Assembly: GCA_964598565.1 (NCBI GenBank)
Contig: CAZRCG010000005.1
Span: 62,001-126,000, forward strand
Direction of reading: 5' to 3'
Origin: CAZRCG01 sp964598565
GTDB lineage: Bacteria; Bdellovibrionota; UBA2394
DNA: 64,000 nt
The translations under genes were made by a program, and so were the position numbers. This document shows positions 26,435 through 35,926 of this stretch, in pieces. Below the pieces are notes generated by a model. It had not been told where the DNA came from. It did not search any database and saw only the letters and a program-made list of their open reading frames with translations. Numbering within the stretch: position 1 is the first letter of the stretch; every line of letters begins with the position of its first letter.

Positions 26435-27340
26435 TCAATCAGGCGCACTATCGGCAGCCGGTACGACCAGCATATCATTACCCACAGCACGTCCTCGAAG
26501 AAATTTTTGTCCCTCTTCTTTGAAGCGATCGACGATTTCTTGATATTCGTCGTATCTAAAATCGAGGTATCGCCTCATCTCGAGAATCTGGCGAATGAGC
26601 GTTCGCTTTTTGATCTCCTCGCGCGGATTGGGTCGAATATCGACGAAACAATTTACTTTGTTCAGCGTTTTGCCAAGATTCAGCAGATCCGATACCATGG
26701 CTACCAGCGACCTAAGCTCCCGATCGCCTTGCAAAACCGAGGTGCCGGCCGCAAGCTGCTTCAGAACGTTCCACTGGGAGTTCAGCAGCATCACCTGGTT
26801 GGGTTCCCGCGGTAGCGAGTTGCCAAGTAAGGCCCAAGCAAAGTCATTCTTAAACCTCATCGCTAGTCGCTCACTCAGCAAAGAGTTGCCCGATCGAGGC
26901 AGTTGGTTAAAGGCTTTATAAAAGTTTTGCGCCACAGGCATACTGCAGAGATGCGCGTTGAAGTAGCGAGAGAACTCGGCAATCGCCTGATTGACCACCG
27001 CGTCATCAAGATCTGTGAAGTATCCAAACTTCGAGGCCAAGCCCTGATAGCGAACACGGTAGTTTTTTGACCTTGCAATATGGGCAACACCGTAAAATGT
27101 CAGTGTCTCATAGAGAAGCGCCCTAGAAATATCATAGAGCGAACCCCGCCTATTGTTCATCGTCAGAGGATACGAGCTATAACCAAAATCGAGGGGCGTA
27201 TCGACAGGATCTAACGGAAAATCTCCCGGATGGTCCGGATCTGTCACCACAGGATTGACAATATCCTCCTGCCCCTGAACCTGAGAAAATCCTGCCCCAA
27301 TACTAAGAACCAAAATGACGAGTCTACACGACAATCCCAT
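26435..27340 (-). CDS. Exported protein of unknown function
   Basis: The ATG at 27340 has a GGGAG site five bases upstream; an ATG at 27358 would add six residues. The product is about 301 residues with a signal peptide ending near Val-Gln-Gly-Gln. A Pro/Asp-rich linker follows, then a largely helical domain with two Cys (in Leu-Cys-Ser-Met and Asn-Cys-Phe). No catalytic motif or family is recognised. It is divergent from the 27420 gene, another exported unknown, with only about 80 bases between them. Confidence 0.7.
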   Translation of the reverse strand: MGLSCRLVILVLSIGAGFSQVQGQEDIVNPVVTDPDHPGDFPLDPVDTPLDFGYSSYPLTMNNRRGSLYDISRALLYETLTFYGVAHIARSKNYRVRYQGLASKFGYFTDLDDAVVNQAIAEFSRYFNAHLCSMPVAQNFYKAFNQLPRSGNSLLSERLAMRFKNDFAWALLGNSLPREPNQVMLLNSQWNVLKQLAAGTSVLQGDRELRSLVAMVSDLLNLGKTLNKVNCFVDIRPNPREEIKKRTLIRQILEMRRYLDFRYDEYQEIVDRFKEEGQKFLRGRAVGNDMLVVPAADSAPD

Positions 27341-27419
27341 ACCCTCTCCCATTGCCAAAACCTATTCAGGCGCCACATAAGAATCAACAGAAACCCAGCG
27401 ACACCCTATAATTATTCCT

Positions 27420-28604
27420 ATGACTTATTGGCTGATATGTATGTTATCGTTCACCTTCTCAGCACCGAAACCCAGCGAGTCCGTTGCGCCCCAAAAACAA
27501 GTTGAAGCTCCCACGACCAAAAAGAAGCCTCTTGCAGTTACCACCAAGACTAAAGAAGCACCATTACCGGTCGAACTACAATCTTGGATACAGCGCTATG
27601 CGAGCAGCAATGTCATTGTGGCTCTCAATAAACGGGCGCCGTCAGCGTATCATATCAAACCCGCTTACATTGAAACCGTGCTGAGAGGTCGATCGACCAT
27701 TCCGATAGAATCTGACCTCGAGTATCGAGGCAAACCTTTCAAGCCCTTCGACCTCATGGCACTTCCGGACTCAACCCTGTTTGGAGATCATCCCTTCGAT
27801 CCGAGTGTCTACGATGCCGAAGCGAGTCCAGAGCTCCTTGAGCGTCGGGCCAATCGAAATCTGAGAATGATTGAGAACATGCAGAAGCTTCTTTTAAACC
27901 GGAGGCCCGACGAGCTCATTCTGGTGGACGTAGGCGCATCCCATGCTGTCGATTTCTTTTTGGCATTTTATCTCAAGGGGCCTGATAATCCATTGCTCAA
28001 AGTGCGACATAAGCCGCTCTATTTTAGTAATACCCTAACGGCTACGTCTCGCCTCGAGAGTCATGGTCTGCAGAAGGCCAATGCGATCATGCGGGGTATT
28101 GAAGAAGAACCAAAAACAATTCGCCATATTGAAGCAACCCTCCCCGGCAATTTTCTGTCGAGGCTTTATTTTCATCGCAATTTGGCAGCCGATCGCTATT
28201 CTCTGGCGGGCCTGATGGAAGAGCCATCTCCCGAATTTGGCTTTCTGGTGCTCCTCGATCTACATGGCCTCGAATCGATCGATGCGCTAGAAAAACTGCC
28301 ATCGGCTCAAGCTTTAAAAAGTCTCAAATTTAAGAAAGTCGTGTTGGCGACCGAGAATTTCGAGTTTGGCAAAGCCTATAGCCTCGAAAGCTACGAAGCA
28401 CTCGGGATCTTCACCCATAAAAACCTTAAAGACGATGCCGATCGAAAAAACAAAGCCTTGAAAGCCTTTTTAGACAAAGAGGTGGTACCATTCTATCCAT
28501 CGGTTCTCGCTATCGCCGCAAAATTGCGATCCTACAAGGCCGCAGGCTTAGAAGTGTCGATTACGGGCAACGAAGAATTTGAACGCCTTCATCGACCTAA
28601 GTAG
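27420..28604 (+). CDS. Exported protein of unknown function
   Basis: This 394-residue protein has a short hydrophobic N-terminus (residues 2-14) and then a Lys/Pro/Thr-rich low-complexity linker to about residue 48, typical of a periplasmic or anchored protein. The remainder looks like a mixed alpha/beta domain, with Glu-Leu-Ile-Leu-Val-Asp-Val-Gly-Ala-Ser-His-Ala near residue 165 and Gly-Phe-Leu-Val-Leu-Leu-Asp-Leu-His-Gly-Leu near 275. No family is recognised. A short imperfect hairpin without a T-run follows the stop. Confidence 0.7.
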   Translation: MTYWLICMLSFTFSAPKPSESVAPQKQVEAPTTKKKPLAVTTKTKEAPLPVELQSWIQRYASSNVIVALNKRAPSAYHIKPAYIETVLRGRSTIPIESDLEYRGKPFKPFDLMALPDSTLFGDHPFDPSVYDAEASPELLERRANRNLRMIENMQKLLLNRRPDELILVDVGASHAVDFFLAFYLKGPDNPLLKVRHKPLYFSNTLTATSRLESHGLQKANAIMRGIEEEPKTIRHIEATLPGNFLSRLYFHRNLAADRYSLAGLMEEPSPEFGFLVLLDLHGLESIDALEKLPSAQALKSLKFKKVVLATENFEFGKAYSLESYEALGIFTHKNLKDDADRKNKALKAFLDKEVVPFYPSVLAIAAKLRSYKAAGLEVSITGNEEFERLHRPK

Positions 28605-28812
28605 GCTTAAGTTAGCCTAAATGGTCACAAATACTTCTATTATTAGTTCTCTGTTTACAACGACAAGTAACTATGTTAAGAATTTGCATCCTCGTTCTGC
28701 ATCTATCGTGCGGACTTAGGGATAATCGTTAGGTAATCATAGGGTAATCCAGCTTTTTTGCTCGGCTATTGTTTAAGAGCTTAGTTATTTTGGAGTAAGG
28801 GGTATTAATTTA

Positions 28813-29379
28813 ATGAGATCATCACGTCTTGCCGCTCGTCCGTCACCATTCGCTAAATCGATCACTCACGTTAAACCACGGTCTGAATTGCCGTCAGTCT
28901 TTGAAGTAGGCCAAAAAGTAGTCTACCCGGGCCACGGAGTGGGCCAGGTTCAAACAATTGAAACCAAAGAAATCGCGGGAAGAAAAATCTCTTTTTATAT
29001 GGTTCGTATTTTTGAAACCGGCGTGACCGTTATGGTTCCCCTTGATAAAGTTCAAAATGTTGGTCTTAGACCCACAGCCTCCGAGGCTGAAATTGAGCAA
29101 GTCTATGGAATGCTACGAAAGAAAGAGATTGTCGTAGAATTGACCACCTGGAATCGACGCTATCGAGAATACATGGAGAAGATTAAAACTGGCTCCATTT
29201 TCGAAATTTGCGAAGTCGTTCGCGATCTCTGCGTTATTCGACAAGATAAGGTTCTCTCATTTGGTGAGAAGAAGATGCTAGAGCTCGCAAAAGGGCTTTT
29301 AGTAAAGGAACTCGCCATTGCAGAGGGCAGTGACGAGCCTACGGTTGAGTCTCAAGTTGAAGGCCTCTACGCCAAATAG
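28813..29379 (+). CDS. CarD/CdnL-family transcriptional regulator
   Basis: This 188-residue cytoplasmic protein binds RNA polymerase beta and promoter DNA to stabilise open complexes. An N-terminal Arg/Ser-rich lead of about 30 residues precedes the RNAP-interaction module: Phe-Glu-Val-Gly-Gln-Lys-Val-Val-Tyr-Pro-Gly-His-Gly-Val-Gly, then Met-Val-Pro-Leu-Asp-Lys-Val-x-Asn-Val-Gly-Leu-Arg. The helical DNA-binding domain has Trp-Asn-Arg-Arg-Tyr-Arg-Glu-Tyr-Met. The pattern resembles the essential CdnL of Myxococcus. A GGAGTAAGGGG site precedes the ATG. A 208-bp gap upstream suggests its own promoter. Confidence 0.92.
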   Translation: MRSSRLAARPSPFAKSITHVKPRSELPSVFEVGQKVVYPGHGVGQVQTIETKEIAGRKISFYMVRIFETGVTVMVPLDKVQNVGLRPTASEAEIEQVYGMLRKKEIVVELTTWNRRYREYMEKIKTGSIFEICEVVRDLCVIRQDKVLSFGEKKMLELAKGLLVKELAIAEGSDEPTVESQVEGLYAK

Positions 29380-29431
29380 TCCTAACGAACCGTCGCTTTG
29401 GCAGCAGCCGGGGGCCGATGAAAGTCTCCGG

Positions 29432-30163
29432 ATGCGGCCTTCTTCGAGTTCTTTATCGGCGGTGGTTGTTGCCGCTGGCGACAGTCGGCGATTTCGAGAG
29501 AGCCTTGGCTCATCAAATCGACCCTCAGACAATTTTAAGTCCAAAGCCCTCATTGATCTGAACGGGCAGCCTCTTATTCTTTCGACACTGCAGGCCCTGC
29601 TTTGTTTGCCACTAAACGAAATTGCCCTCGTGGTGAGCGAAGCGAGTCGCCTTGCATTCGCGGATATTCTTGAAAGCGCCCATTTGAAATCACCGATCAC
29701 TCTTGTATCGGGGGGAGCGCGTCGACAAGACTCTGTACGTTTGGGACTAGAGGCTCTTCGACCGACCGACCGCGTTTGCATTCATGATGGGGCAAGGCCC
29801 TTTTTGTCGCGCGATTTTTTGTGGCGGCTCGATCAGGCTTCTTTACGCACAGACGCAGTGATTCCCGCTCTTAAGCTGGTTGATACCATCAAAGAGATTG
29901 ATGAGAATGGCTTTGTGGCAAAAACTCACCCCAGATCTAGACTCATCCGAGTACAGACCCCTCAGTTCTTTAAACGTACTGTGATTTTATCAGCCCACCA
30001 ACGCTATGCCTCTTCGAATGAGGAATTTACGGATGATGCCTCGATGCTGGAGTCGATAGGCGGAAAAGTTTTAAGCATTGAGGGCGACGCTTCAAATATA
30101 AAAGTTACCACGGTCTCGGATCTGCCCTACGATCTACGCAAAGCGGAGACTCCTACGTTATGA
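29432..30163 (+). CDS. ispD: 2-C-methyl-D-erythritol 4-phosphate cytidylyltransferase
   Basis: This 243-residue enzyme transfers CMP to methylerythritol phosphate in non-mevalonate isoprenoid synthesis. The nucleotide-binding Ala-Val-Val-Val-Ala-Ala-Gly-Asp-Ser-Arg-Arg-Phe is at residues 10-21, with a longer loop than usual before Lys-Ala-Leu. Further motifs are Gly-Gly-Ala-Arg-Arg-Gln-Asp-Ser-Val-Arg, Val-Cys-Ile-His-Asp-Gly-Ala-Arg-Pro-Phe and Thr-Pro-Gln-x-Phe. The frame is open further upstream into carD, but the ATG at 29432 fits the family start. It overlaps ispF by four bases (ATGA). Confidence 0.93.
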   Translation: MRPSSSSLSAVVVAAGDSRRFRESLGSSNRPSDNFKSKALIDLNGQPLILSTLQALLCLPLNEIALVVSEASRLAFADILESAHLKSPITLVSGGARRQDSVRLGLEALRPTDRVCIHDGARPFLSRDFLWRLDQASLRTDAVIPALKLVDTIKEIDENGFVAKTHPRSRLIRVQTPQFFKRTVILSAHQRYASSNEEFTDDASMLESIGGKVLSIEGDASNIKVTTVSDLPYDLRKAETPTL

Positions 30164-30651
30164 TGTCATCTCTTCGAATTGGCCTAGGCTTTGATGTTCA
30201 CGAATTTGCCGAAGGGCGAAAGCTTATGTTGGGAGGAGTCGAAATTCCCCATACACATGGCCTTGTCGGACACTCCGACGCCGATGCCTTGATACATGCC
30301 GTCGTCGACTCCATTCTTGGGGCCTTAGGCGAAGGCGATATCGGCATTCACTTTCCTCCGTCGGACCCCAAATGGAAGAATGCGGCATCGATTGGATTTT
30401 TGAAATACAGCGGAGAACTGGTGCGAGCTAAGGGGGCTACTATTTTATCGATTGATTCTTGCCTCATGCTAGAGGCCCCCAAAGTTCGGTCATTTTATCG
30501 ACCTATGGCAGAGACTATGGCCAAAGCTCTCGACATTCAGAGCTCTCTCGTTCAAGTCAAAGCCACGACCACAGAAAAGCTTGGCTTCGTAGGCCGCCAA
30601 GAAGGTATCGCAGCTCAAGCGGTATGCCTTTTGACGTTGGCCACCGGTTGA
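30160..30651 (+). CDS. ispF: 2-C-methyl-D-erythritol 2,4-cyclodiphosphate synthase
   Basis: This 163-residue trimeric zinc enzyme cyclises the CDP-methylerythritol 2-phosphate product of the same pathway. Metal ligands are in Gly-Phe-Asp-Val-His (Asp and His) and His-Ser-Asp-Ala-Asp-Ala-Leu-Ile-His. Asp-Ile-Gly-x-His-Phe-Pro-Pro and Lys-Ala-Thr-Thr-Thr-Glu-Lys-Leu-Gly-Phe-x-Gly-Arg complete the family pattern. Length is normal. It is translationally coupled to ispD; ispE is not in the window. Confidence 0.96.
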   Translation: MMSSLRIGLGFDVHEFAEGRKLMLGGVEIPHTHGLVGHSDADALIHAVVDSILGALGEGDIGIHFPPSDPKWKNAASIGFLKYSGELVRAKGATILSIDSCLMLEAPKVRSFYRPMAETMAKALDIQSSLVQVKATTTEKLGFVGRQEGIAAQAVCLLTLATG

Positions 30652-30666
30652 CGCTAAAAGGGATGG

Positions 30667-32097
30667 GTGAAAACCATACGAACTCGCTTTGCACCCTCAC
30701 CGTCGGGCTTTCTTCATTTAGGAAATGCTCGAACTGCCCTATTTGCCTATTTGTACGCTAAACGATATTCCGGTCGTTTCATTCTTCGCATTGAAGATAC
30801 TGACCAAGACCGACTCGTGGCTGGCTCTGAGGCCTCGATTATTGAAGACTTGAAATGGCTACAACTCAACTGGGATGAAGGCCCCGATGTCGGCGGCCCG
30901 CTGGGACCTTATCGCTGTTCGGAGCGTTATGAGATTTACAAAACGGAATTGAAGCGCCTAAAACAACAAACTCGGGTCTACCGCTGCTTTTGCAGTGCTG
31001 AACAAATTGATGAAGACAGAAAGCTTTTGTCAGCACAAAAAAAAATTATTAAGTACGTCGGTCGCTGTCTTAACATTTCAGAGGCCGACTCCGAAAAGCG
31101 CGCTCAGACAGAACCTTATGTATGGCGCATGCACGTTGCCGAAGGCAAAGACGTTGCCATTCAAGACGTGATTCGAGGTGACGTTTCGATGAGCCGCGAT
31201 GTCTTGGGAGACTTCGTTCTGTGTCGATCAAGTGGAGTGCCGGTTTTTCTTTTTGCGAACGCAATTGATGATGCGGTTCAAGAAATGACCCATATCATTC
31301 GTGGTGAAGATCATTTGTCGAATACTTTTCGGCAGGTCTTAATTTTTCAAGCGATGGGTTATGAGACACCCGTCTTTGCTCACCTACCCATGATTGGCTC
31401 GGAAGATGGCGGTAAATTGAGTAAACGTGAAGGATCCCTTTCGATAGCAGACCTGCGATCCCAAGGGTTTATTCCGGCAGGTATCACAAACTATTTAGCT
31501 CTGCTCGGTTGGTCTCCTGGCGACACTGCCAAAACCGGTGAAAAATTTACCCTTAACGAACTCGAAAAACTATTTGACCTGAGTCGCGTTCACAAGGGCC
31601 GAGCCCTATTTGATTTTCAAAAACTGAAGTTTTTGAATCAGCACCATATTGGCTCCATGAGTTTGGAGGAGATTGAGTCTTTGGTTCCTGTGAAGGAAAC
31701 CAAGTGGGCTTCTGTATGGAAGTCGGCACTCGATCTCGTGAGAAAAGATAGCGAGACACTTGAAGACTTTCGACGCGTCGAAAGTTTCTTACAAACGCCA
31801 GACCTAGCGTCGAGCACTTCTTTGTCTTTCCTCCAAGGTGAGAAGAACAAACAACTATTAAGCCTGGGCCTTAGCCACCTCAAGGCGGCTCTGACATCTT
31901 CTGAGCCTATCGAAACAGCGCTGAAAGGTTCTATTCAAAAGGCCGGCAAAGATTTGAACGTAAAGGGAAAGGAACTTTTCTTTCCCTTTCGCGTGGCCTT
32001 GACGGGCGTCGAGGCGGGGCCTGAACTAGTGCCTCTTGCAACCATTTTGGGGGCCGATGAAACCCTGCGACGGATTCAATCTGCTGTAGACCTGTGA
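30667..32097 (+). CDS. gltX: Glutamyl-tRNA synthetase
   Basis: This 476-residue class I synthetase starts at GTG with an upstream AAAGGGA stretch. The HIGH-type motif is Pro-Ser-Pro-Ser-Gly-Phe-Leu-His-Leu-Gly-Asn-Ala-Arg-Thr-Ala, and the KMSKS-type motif is Lys-Leu-Ser-Lys-Arg-Glu-Gly near residue 255. Ile-Glu-Asp-Thr-Asp-Gln-Asp-Arg and His-Ile-Ile-Arg-Gly-Glu-Asp-His-Leu-Ser are both clear. Whether it charges only tRNA-Glu or also tRNA-Gln cannot be told from sequence. It lies 15 bases after ispF and overlaps uvrB by four bases. Confidence 0.96.
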   Translation: MKTIRTRFAPSPSGFLHLGNARTALFAYLYAKRYSGRFILRIEDTDQDRLVAGSEASIIEDLKWLQLNWDEGPDVGGPLGPYRCSERYEIYKTELKRLKQQTRVYRCFCSAEQIDEDRKLLSAQKKIIKYVGRCLNISEADSEKRAQTEPYVWRMHVAEGKDVAIQDVIRGDVSMSRDVLGDFVLCRSSGVPVFLFANAIDDAVQEMTHIIRGEDHLSNTFRQVLIFQAMGYETPVFAHLPMIGSEDGGKLSKREGSLSIADLRSQGFIPAGITNYLALLGWSPGDTAKTGEKFTLNELEKLFDLSRVHKGRALFDFQKLKFLNQHHIGSMSLEEIESLVPVKETKWASVWKSALDLVRKDSETLEDFRRVESFLQTPDLASSTSLSFLQGEKNKQLLSLGLSHLKAALTSSEPIETALKGSIQKAGKDLNVKGKELFFPFRVALTGVEAGPELVPLATILGADETLRRIQSAVDL

Positions 32098-34073
32098 ACT
32101 CGCGTCCCTTTTTATTGAAATCGCCCTTTAAGCCGATGGGCTCACAGCCTGAGGCTATTGCCAGTCTCTTAACCAATATTGAGGCGGGTGTGCCCGAGCA
32201 GGTTTTGTTGGGCATCACAGGGTCAGGCAAAACGTTTACGATGGCGAATGTGATTGCAAAGCTTAATCGCCCTACGCTCATCATGGCCCACAACAAGACC
32301 CTCGCCTCTCAACTTTATCTGGAATTTCGAGAGCTTTTTCCTGAAAACGCCGTGGAATATTTCGTAAGCTTCTACGACTACTATCAACCTGAAGCCTATG
32401 TACCGACCACCGACACCTATATTGAGAAAGATTCCTCCATCAACGAAACCATCGATAAAATGCGTCACTCCGCCACACGATCTCTTTTAGAGCGACGAGA
32501 TGTTATTATCGTTGCATCCGTCTCATGCATTTACGGATTGGGTCATCCTGAAGCGTATTCAAAGCTCTTTCTTTCATTGGAGAAAAATCAATCGATATCG
32601 CGAGACCAGATCATTGAGCATCTTGTATTGATTGGTTACAATCGAAACGATTTTGATTTTCATCGTGGAGCTTTTCGGGTCCGCGGTGACACCGTCGATA
32701 TTTTTCCGGCTTCAGAAGAAAGACGAGCCTATCGCATTGAGCTATTTGGAAATGAGATCGACGCCCTTTCAGAGATTGATGCTGTCACGGGCTCCACGAT
32801 TCAAAAAATGGCGTCCATTTCTGTTTATCCAACCAGCCATTATATTACCTGGCCGGAAACCCTCAAACACGCCATCTCAAGCATAAAAAAAGAGTTGGCA
32901 GACTGGCTGCCGGAACTAAGAAACCGTGGCAAGATCGTCGAAGCTAAACGGCTAGAACAGCGGGCGACCTACGATATTGAAATGTTGGAACAAGCTGGCT
33001 TCTGCTTAGGTATCGAAAACTACTCTCGGCATCTCACAGGGCGAAAGCCAGGTGAATCGCCTTATACGCTATTCGATTACTTTCCCAAAGATTACCTGCT
33101 GTTCGTCGACGAGAGTCACGCCACTCTGCCCCAAGTCGGCGGAATGTATCGAGGCGATCAAGCTCGAAAGACAGTTCTGGTAGAGCATGGTTTTCGCATG
33201 CCGTCGGCGCTCGACAACCGCCCATTGAAACGTGAAGAGTTTGAAACTCGTCGAGGCCAGACCATTTATGTATCAGCCACTCCTGGAGATGAAGAACTCG
33301 CTCGCTGTCGAGATTATCTCATTGAACAAATAATCCGGCCGACCGGACTGCTAGACCCCAAGATCGAGGTATTGCCTGCGCTCAATCAAGTAGACCGAGT
33401 GATGGAAGAGTTACGAAAGCAAGTCTTGTCTCAAGAGAGAACTCTCATCACCACTCTGACGAAGCGCAGTGCCGAGCACTTAACCGAATATCTGCAGGGA
33501 GCCGGGTTTCGCGTGCGCTATATGCACGCCGATGTCGAGACCATGGAGCGATCTCAGCTTCTTAAAGATCTTCGCCTCGGGGTTTTCGATGCTCTCATCG
33601 GTATCAATTTGCTACGAGAGGGCTTGGACCTTCCCGAAGTATCCTTGGTATGTATTTTAGATGCCGACAAAGAGGGCTTTTTACGCTCTCGTCGATCTCT
33701 CCTCCAAACCTGTGGCCGAGCGGCAAGACATCTCAACGGTCGCGTCTTGATGTTTGCTGATGAAATCACAGCCTCTATGCAGGCTTGTATTGAAGAGACT
33801 GAACGTCGGCGAGCCATTCAAATACAATATAACCAAGATCATGGGATTGATCCGACGAGCATTGTGCGCCGAGACATGAAATCGTTAAGTGATGTCGCTA
33901 AAGAGCGAGGCTTTGTTGAAAGCGCCCTCAGCCAGCCCTTGGAGATTTTTGATCATGATATTGAAAAACTCGAAGCGGAAAAGAAAGAAGCCGTTAAAAA
34001 TTTAGATTTTGAGTTGGCCTCCAAACTCAGAGACCGAATTCTTGAGCTCAAAAAATCTCGGGTTGTAGGATGA
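32094..34073 (+). CDS. uvrB: UvrABC excinuclease subunit B
   Basis: This 659-residue helicase-like subunit verifies DNA damage in nucleotide excision repair. Motifs in order are Gly-Ile-Thr-Gly-Ser-Gly-Lys-Thr (Walker A), the Tyr-rich beta hairpin Tyr-Tyr-Gln-Pro-Glu-Ala-Tyr-Val-Pro, a DEAD-type Val-Asp-Glu-Ser-His, Tyr-Val-Ser-Ala-Thr-Pro and Gly-Ile-Asn-Leu-Leu-Arg-Glu-Gly-Leu-Asp-Leu-Pro. The C-terminal UVR domain that binds UvrC is near residues 625-655. The GTG start overlaps the gltX stop (GTGA), and the end overlaps uvrC (ATGA). Confidence 0.97.
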   Translation: MNSRPFLLKSPFKPMGSQPEAIASLLTNIEAGVPEQVLLGITGSGKTFTMANVIAKLNRPTLIMAHNKTLASQLYLEFRELFPENAVEYFVSFYDYYQPEAYVPTTDTYIEKDSSINETIDKMRHSATRSLLERRDVIIVASVSCIYGLGHPEAYSKLFLSLEKNQSISRDQIIEHLVLIGYNRNDFDFHRGAFRVRGDTVDIFPASEERRAYRIELFGNEIDALSEIDAVTGSTIQKMASISVYPTSHYITWPETLKHAISSIKKELADWLPELRNRGKIVEAKRLEQRATYDIEMLEQAGFCLGIENYSRHLTGRKPGESPYTLFDYFPKDYLLFVDESHATLPQVGGMYRGDQARKTVLVEHGFRMPSALDNRPLKREEFETRRGQTIYVSATPGDEELARCRDYLIEQIIRPTGLLDPKIEVLPALNQVDRVMEELRKQVLSQERTLITTLTKRSAEHLTEYLQGAGFRVRYMHADVETMERSQLLKDLRLGVFDALIGINLLREGLDLPEVSLVCILDADKEGFLRSRRSLLQTCGRAARHLNGRVLMFADEITASMQACIEETERRRAIQIQYNQDHGIDPTSIVRRDMKSLSDVAKERGFVESALSQPLEIFDHDIEKLEAEKKEAVKNLDFELASKLRDRILELKKSRVVG

Positions 34074-35926
34074 CCATAAAGCCCCATGAAATCTCTGTCG
34101 GCCCAGACCGACTCGAAGAAATTCCCGTGGCGCCAGGAGTCTACCTGTTTATTGGAGGGGCTCGAGAGGGCGGAGAATCTAAGGTTCTCTATGTTGGTAA
34201 ATCCAAAAAACTCCGTTCTCGCGTGCGCCATTATTTTCAAGGTGAAGGCGATGGACGCGCCTTTATTCGGTTTATTCAAGCTCATACGGTCGAGATCCGA
34301 ACTCTCGTGGTTCATAATGAGCATGAAGCTCTCATTCTTGAAAATGAGCTCATTAAAAAATATAAGCCTCCCTACAATATTTTGCTTAAAGACGATAAAC
34401 GCTATCTCAGCATTCGAGTCGACCTGTCTCATGAATGGCCCAAAATGGAGATGGTTCGTCGAATTCGAAAAGATAAGGCGTTTTACCTAGGGCCATTTTC
34501 GTCAGCTTCGCAGCTGAGAATTACCCTCGATTTTATGCAGAAGATGTTTCCCCTTCGTACTTGTAGTGATCACAAACTCTATAATCGATCTCGTCCTTGC
34601 CTAGAGTACGATATCAAACGATGCCTGGCTCCTTGCGTGGGCTATATTGATAAAGAGTCCTACAAAGTACTCGTTCAAAGTGCGATTGCCTTTTTAAAAG
34701 GTCAAGAAGAGGCGGTCCTTCAGGATCTTCGGCGTCAAATGGACCTGGCTGCCCATCAAGAAAATTATGAAGAGGCGGCCCGCTTAAGAGATCGAATTCA
34801 AGCGATTGAAACGACGATCGAGGGCAAAGGCATTCTTGGTATGGAACAACAGCAAAGAGAGCTCAATCAAGATGTCTTAGGCATTGCTGAATCTGGAGAT
34901 AAGACGGTGATTGTTCTTATGTTCGTACGACACGGTCTTGTTCTCGATAAGAGAGCTTTTGAATTTGATGCCTTAGCGCTCGATCGAGACAGTCTCGTTC
35001 TTGAATTTTTGCAACGTTATTATTCGTCCGAAGTTTTTGTTCCCGATGAAATTCTCGTGCCTCACATTGTCGATAGCGGGCTCTTAGAAATTGAAGTGCC
35101 CGTGTTAATTCCTCGATCGGAAGAGAAGCGACGCTTTCTTACCCTCGCTCACGAAAATGCTCTGCGACATCTGGAGGCAGCGATGGAACGGCAGCGAAAG
35201 AATGCCTCCACCTTGGCGGCGCTTCAAACGACGCTCAATCTAACTCGAATTCCGCTTCGCATGGACTGTGTTGATATTTCACATCACCAGGGACTCGAGA
35301 ATGTTGCCTCTGTCGTCCGCTTTTATGAAGGCTTGCCAGACAAGTCGCTCTATAGAAAAATTAAAATGTCACTAGATCAAGTCGATGATTTTCATTCGAT
35401 GAAAGAGGCCTTGGAGCGTCGCTATAAGACAAAAGACGATTTGCCCGATTTACTGGTTATCGATGGAGGCAAGGGTCAATTGTCAGCCGCACTAGATATT
35501 TTAAAAGCGAAAGATTTTTTGGACTGTCTTGATATTGTTTCGCTAGCCAAAGCTCGAGATGGGGAGACGATTGACCCACTCAATCCGCAGAACCGAGAGA
35601 GAGTCTTTAAACCGGGGCAAAAAAATCCCCTATTGCTGAAAGCTGGCTCGCCCTCAGAGCTTTTGCTATCTCGACTGCGAGATGAGGCGCACCGATTTGC
35701 GATTTCGTTTCATCGGGACCGAAAGACAAAAATGATCAGTCGCTCTGCACTTGATGCCGTGCCAGGTCTAACGCTTCGATTGAAAACTCAACTTCTGAAT
35801 CGATTTCAGTCCATCGATCAAATTCTCTTGGCTTCTGATGACGAACTAGAACAAGAGCTCCCCCGAAGGGTAGTCCGAGCGCTTCGATTGACATTGAGAG
35901 ACACCGCCGAGAAGATAGATTCGTGA
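34070..35926 (+). CDS. uvrC: UvrABC excinuclease subunit C
   Basis: This 618-residue nuclease makes both incisions around a lesion. The GIY-YIG domain is N-terminal (Pro-Gly-Val-Tyr-Leu-Phe...Val-Leu-Tyr-Val-Gly-Lys-Ser-Lys-Lys-Leu-Arg-x-Arg-Val). A Cys cluster follows in Leu-Arg-Thr-Cys...Pro-Cys-Leu...Arg-Cys-Leu-Ala-Pro-Cys, then a UVR domain near 210-240. The C-terminal RNase H-like nuclease has Met-Asp-Cys-Val-Asp-Ile-Ser-His and Ile-Asp-Gly-Gly-Lys-Gly-Gln, and a HhH region closes the protein. Direct coupling to uvrB is notable, because the two are often unlinked. Confidence 0.96.
   Translation: MTIKPHEISVGPDRLEEIPVAPGVYLFIGGAREGGESKVLYVGKSKKLRSRVRHYFQGEGDGRAFIRFIQAHTVEIRTLVVHNEHEALILENELIKKYKPPYNILLKDDKRYLSIRVDLSHEWPKMEMVRRIRKDKAFYLGPFSSASQLRITLDFMQKMFPLRTCSDHKLYNRSRPCLEYDIKRCLAPCVGYIDKESYKVLVQSAIAFLKGQEEAVLQDLRRQMDLAAHQENYEEAARLRDRIQAIETTIEGKGILGMEQQQRELNQDVLGIAESGDKTVIVLMFVRHGLVLDKRAFEFDALALDRDSLVLEFLQRYYSSEVFVPDEILVPHIVDSGLLEIEVPVLIPRSEEKRRFLTLAHENALRHLEAAMERQRKNASTLAALQTTLNLTRIPLRMDCVDISHHQGLENVASVVRFYEGLPDKSLYRKIKMSLDQVDDFHSMKEALERRYKTKDDLPDLLVIDGGKGQLSAALDILKAKDFLDCLDIVSLAKARDGETIDPLNPQNRERVFKPGQKNPLLLKAGSPSELLLSRLRDEAHRFAISFHRDRKTKMISRSALDAVPGLTLRLKTQLLNRFQSIDQILLASDDELEQELPRRVVRALRLTLRDTAEKIDS

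Noticed and set aside
28602..28619. Hairpin TAGGCT/AGCCTA right after the 27420-28604 gene
   Set aside because: The stem is only six base pairs and no T-run follows, so a terminator call is not supported.
28651..28800. Possible sigma-70 promoter elements before carD
   Set aside because: A TTTACA at 28654-28659 and TATGTT at 28672-28677 are only 12 bases apart; no pair with good spacing was found.
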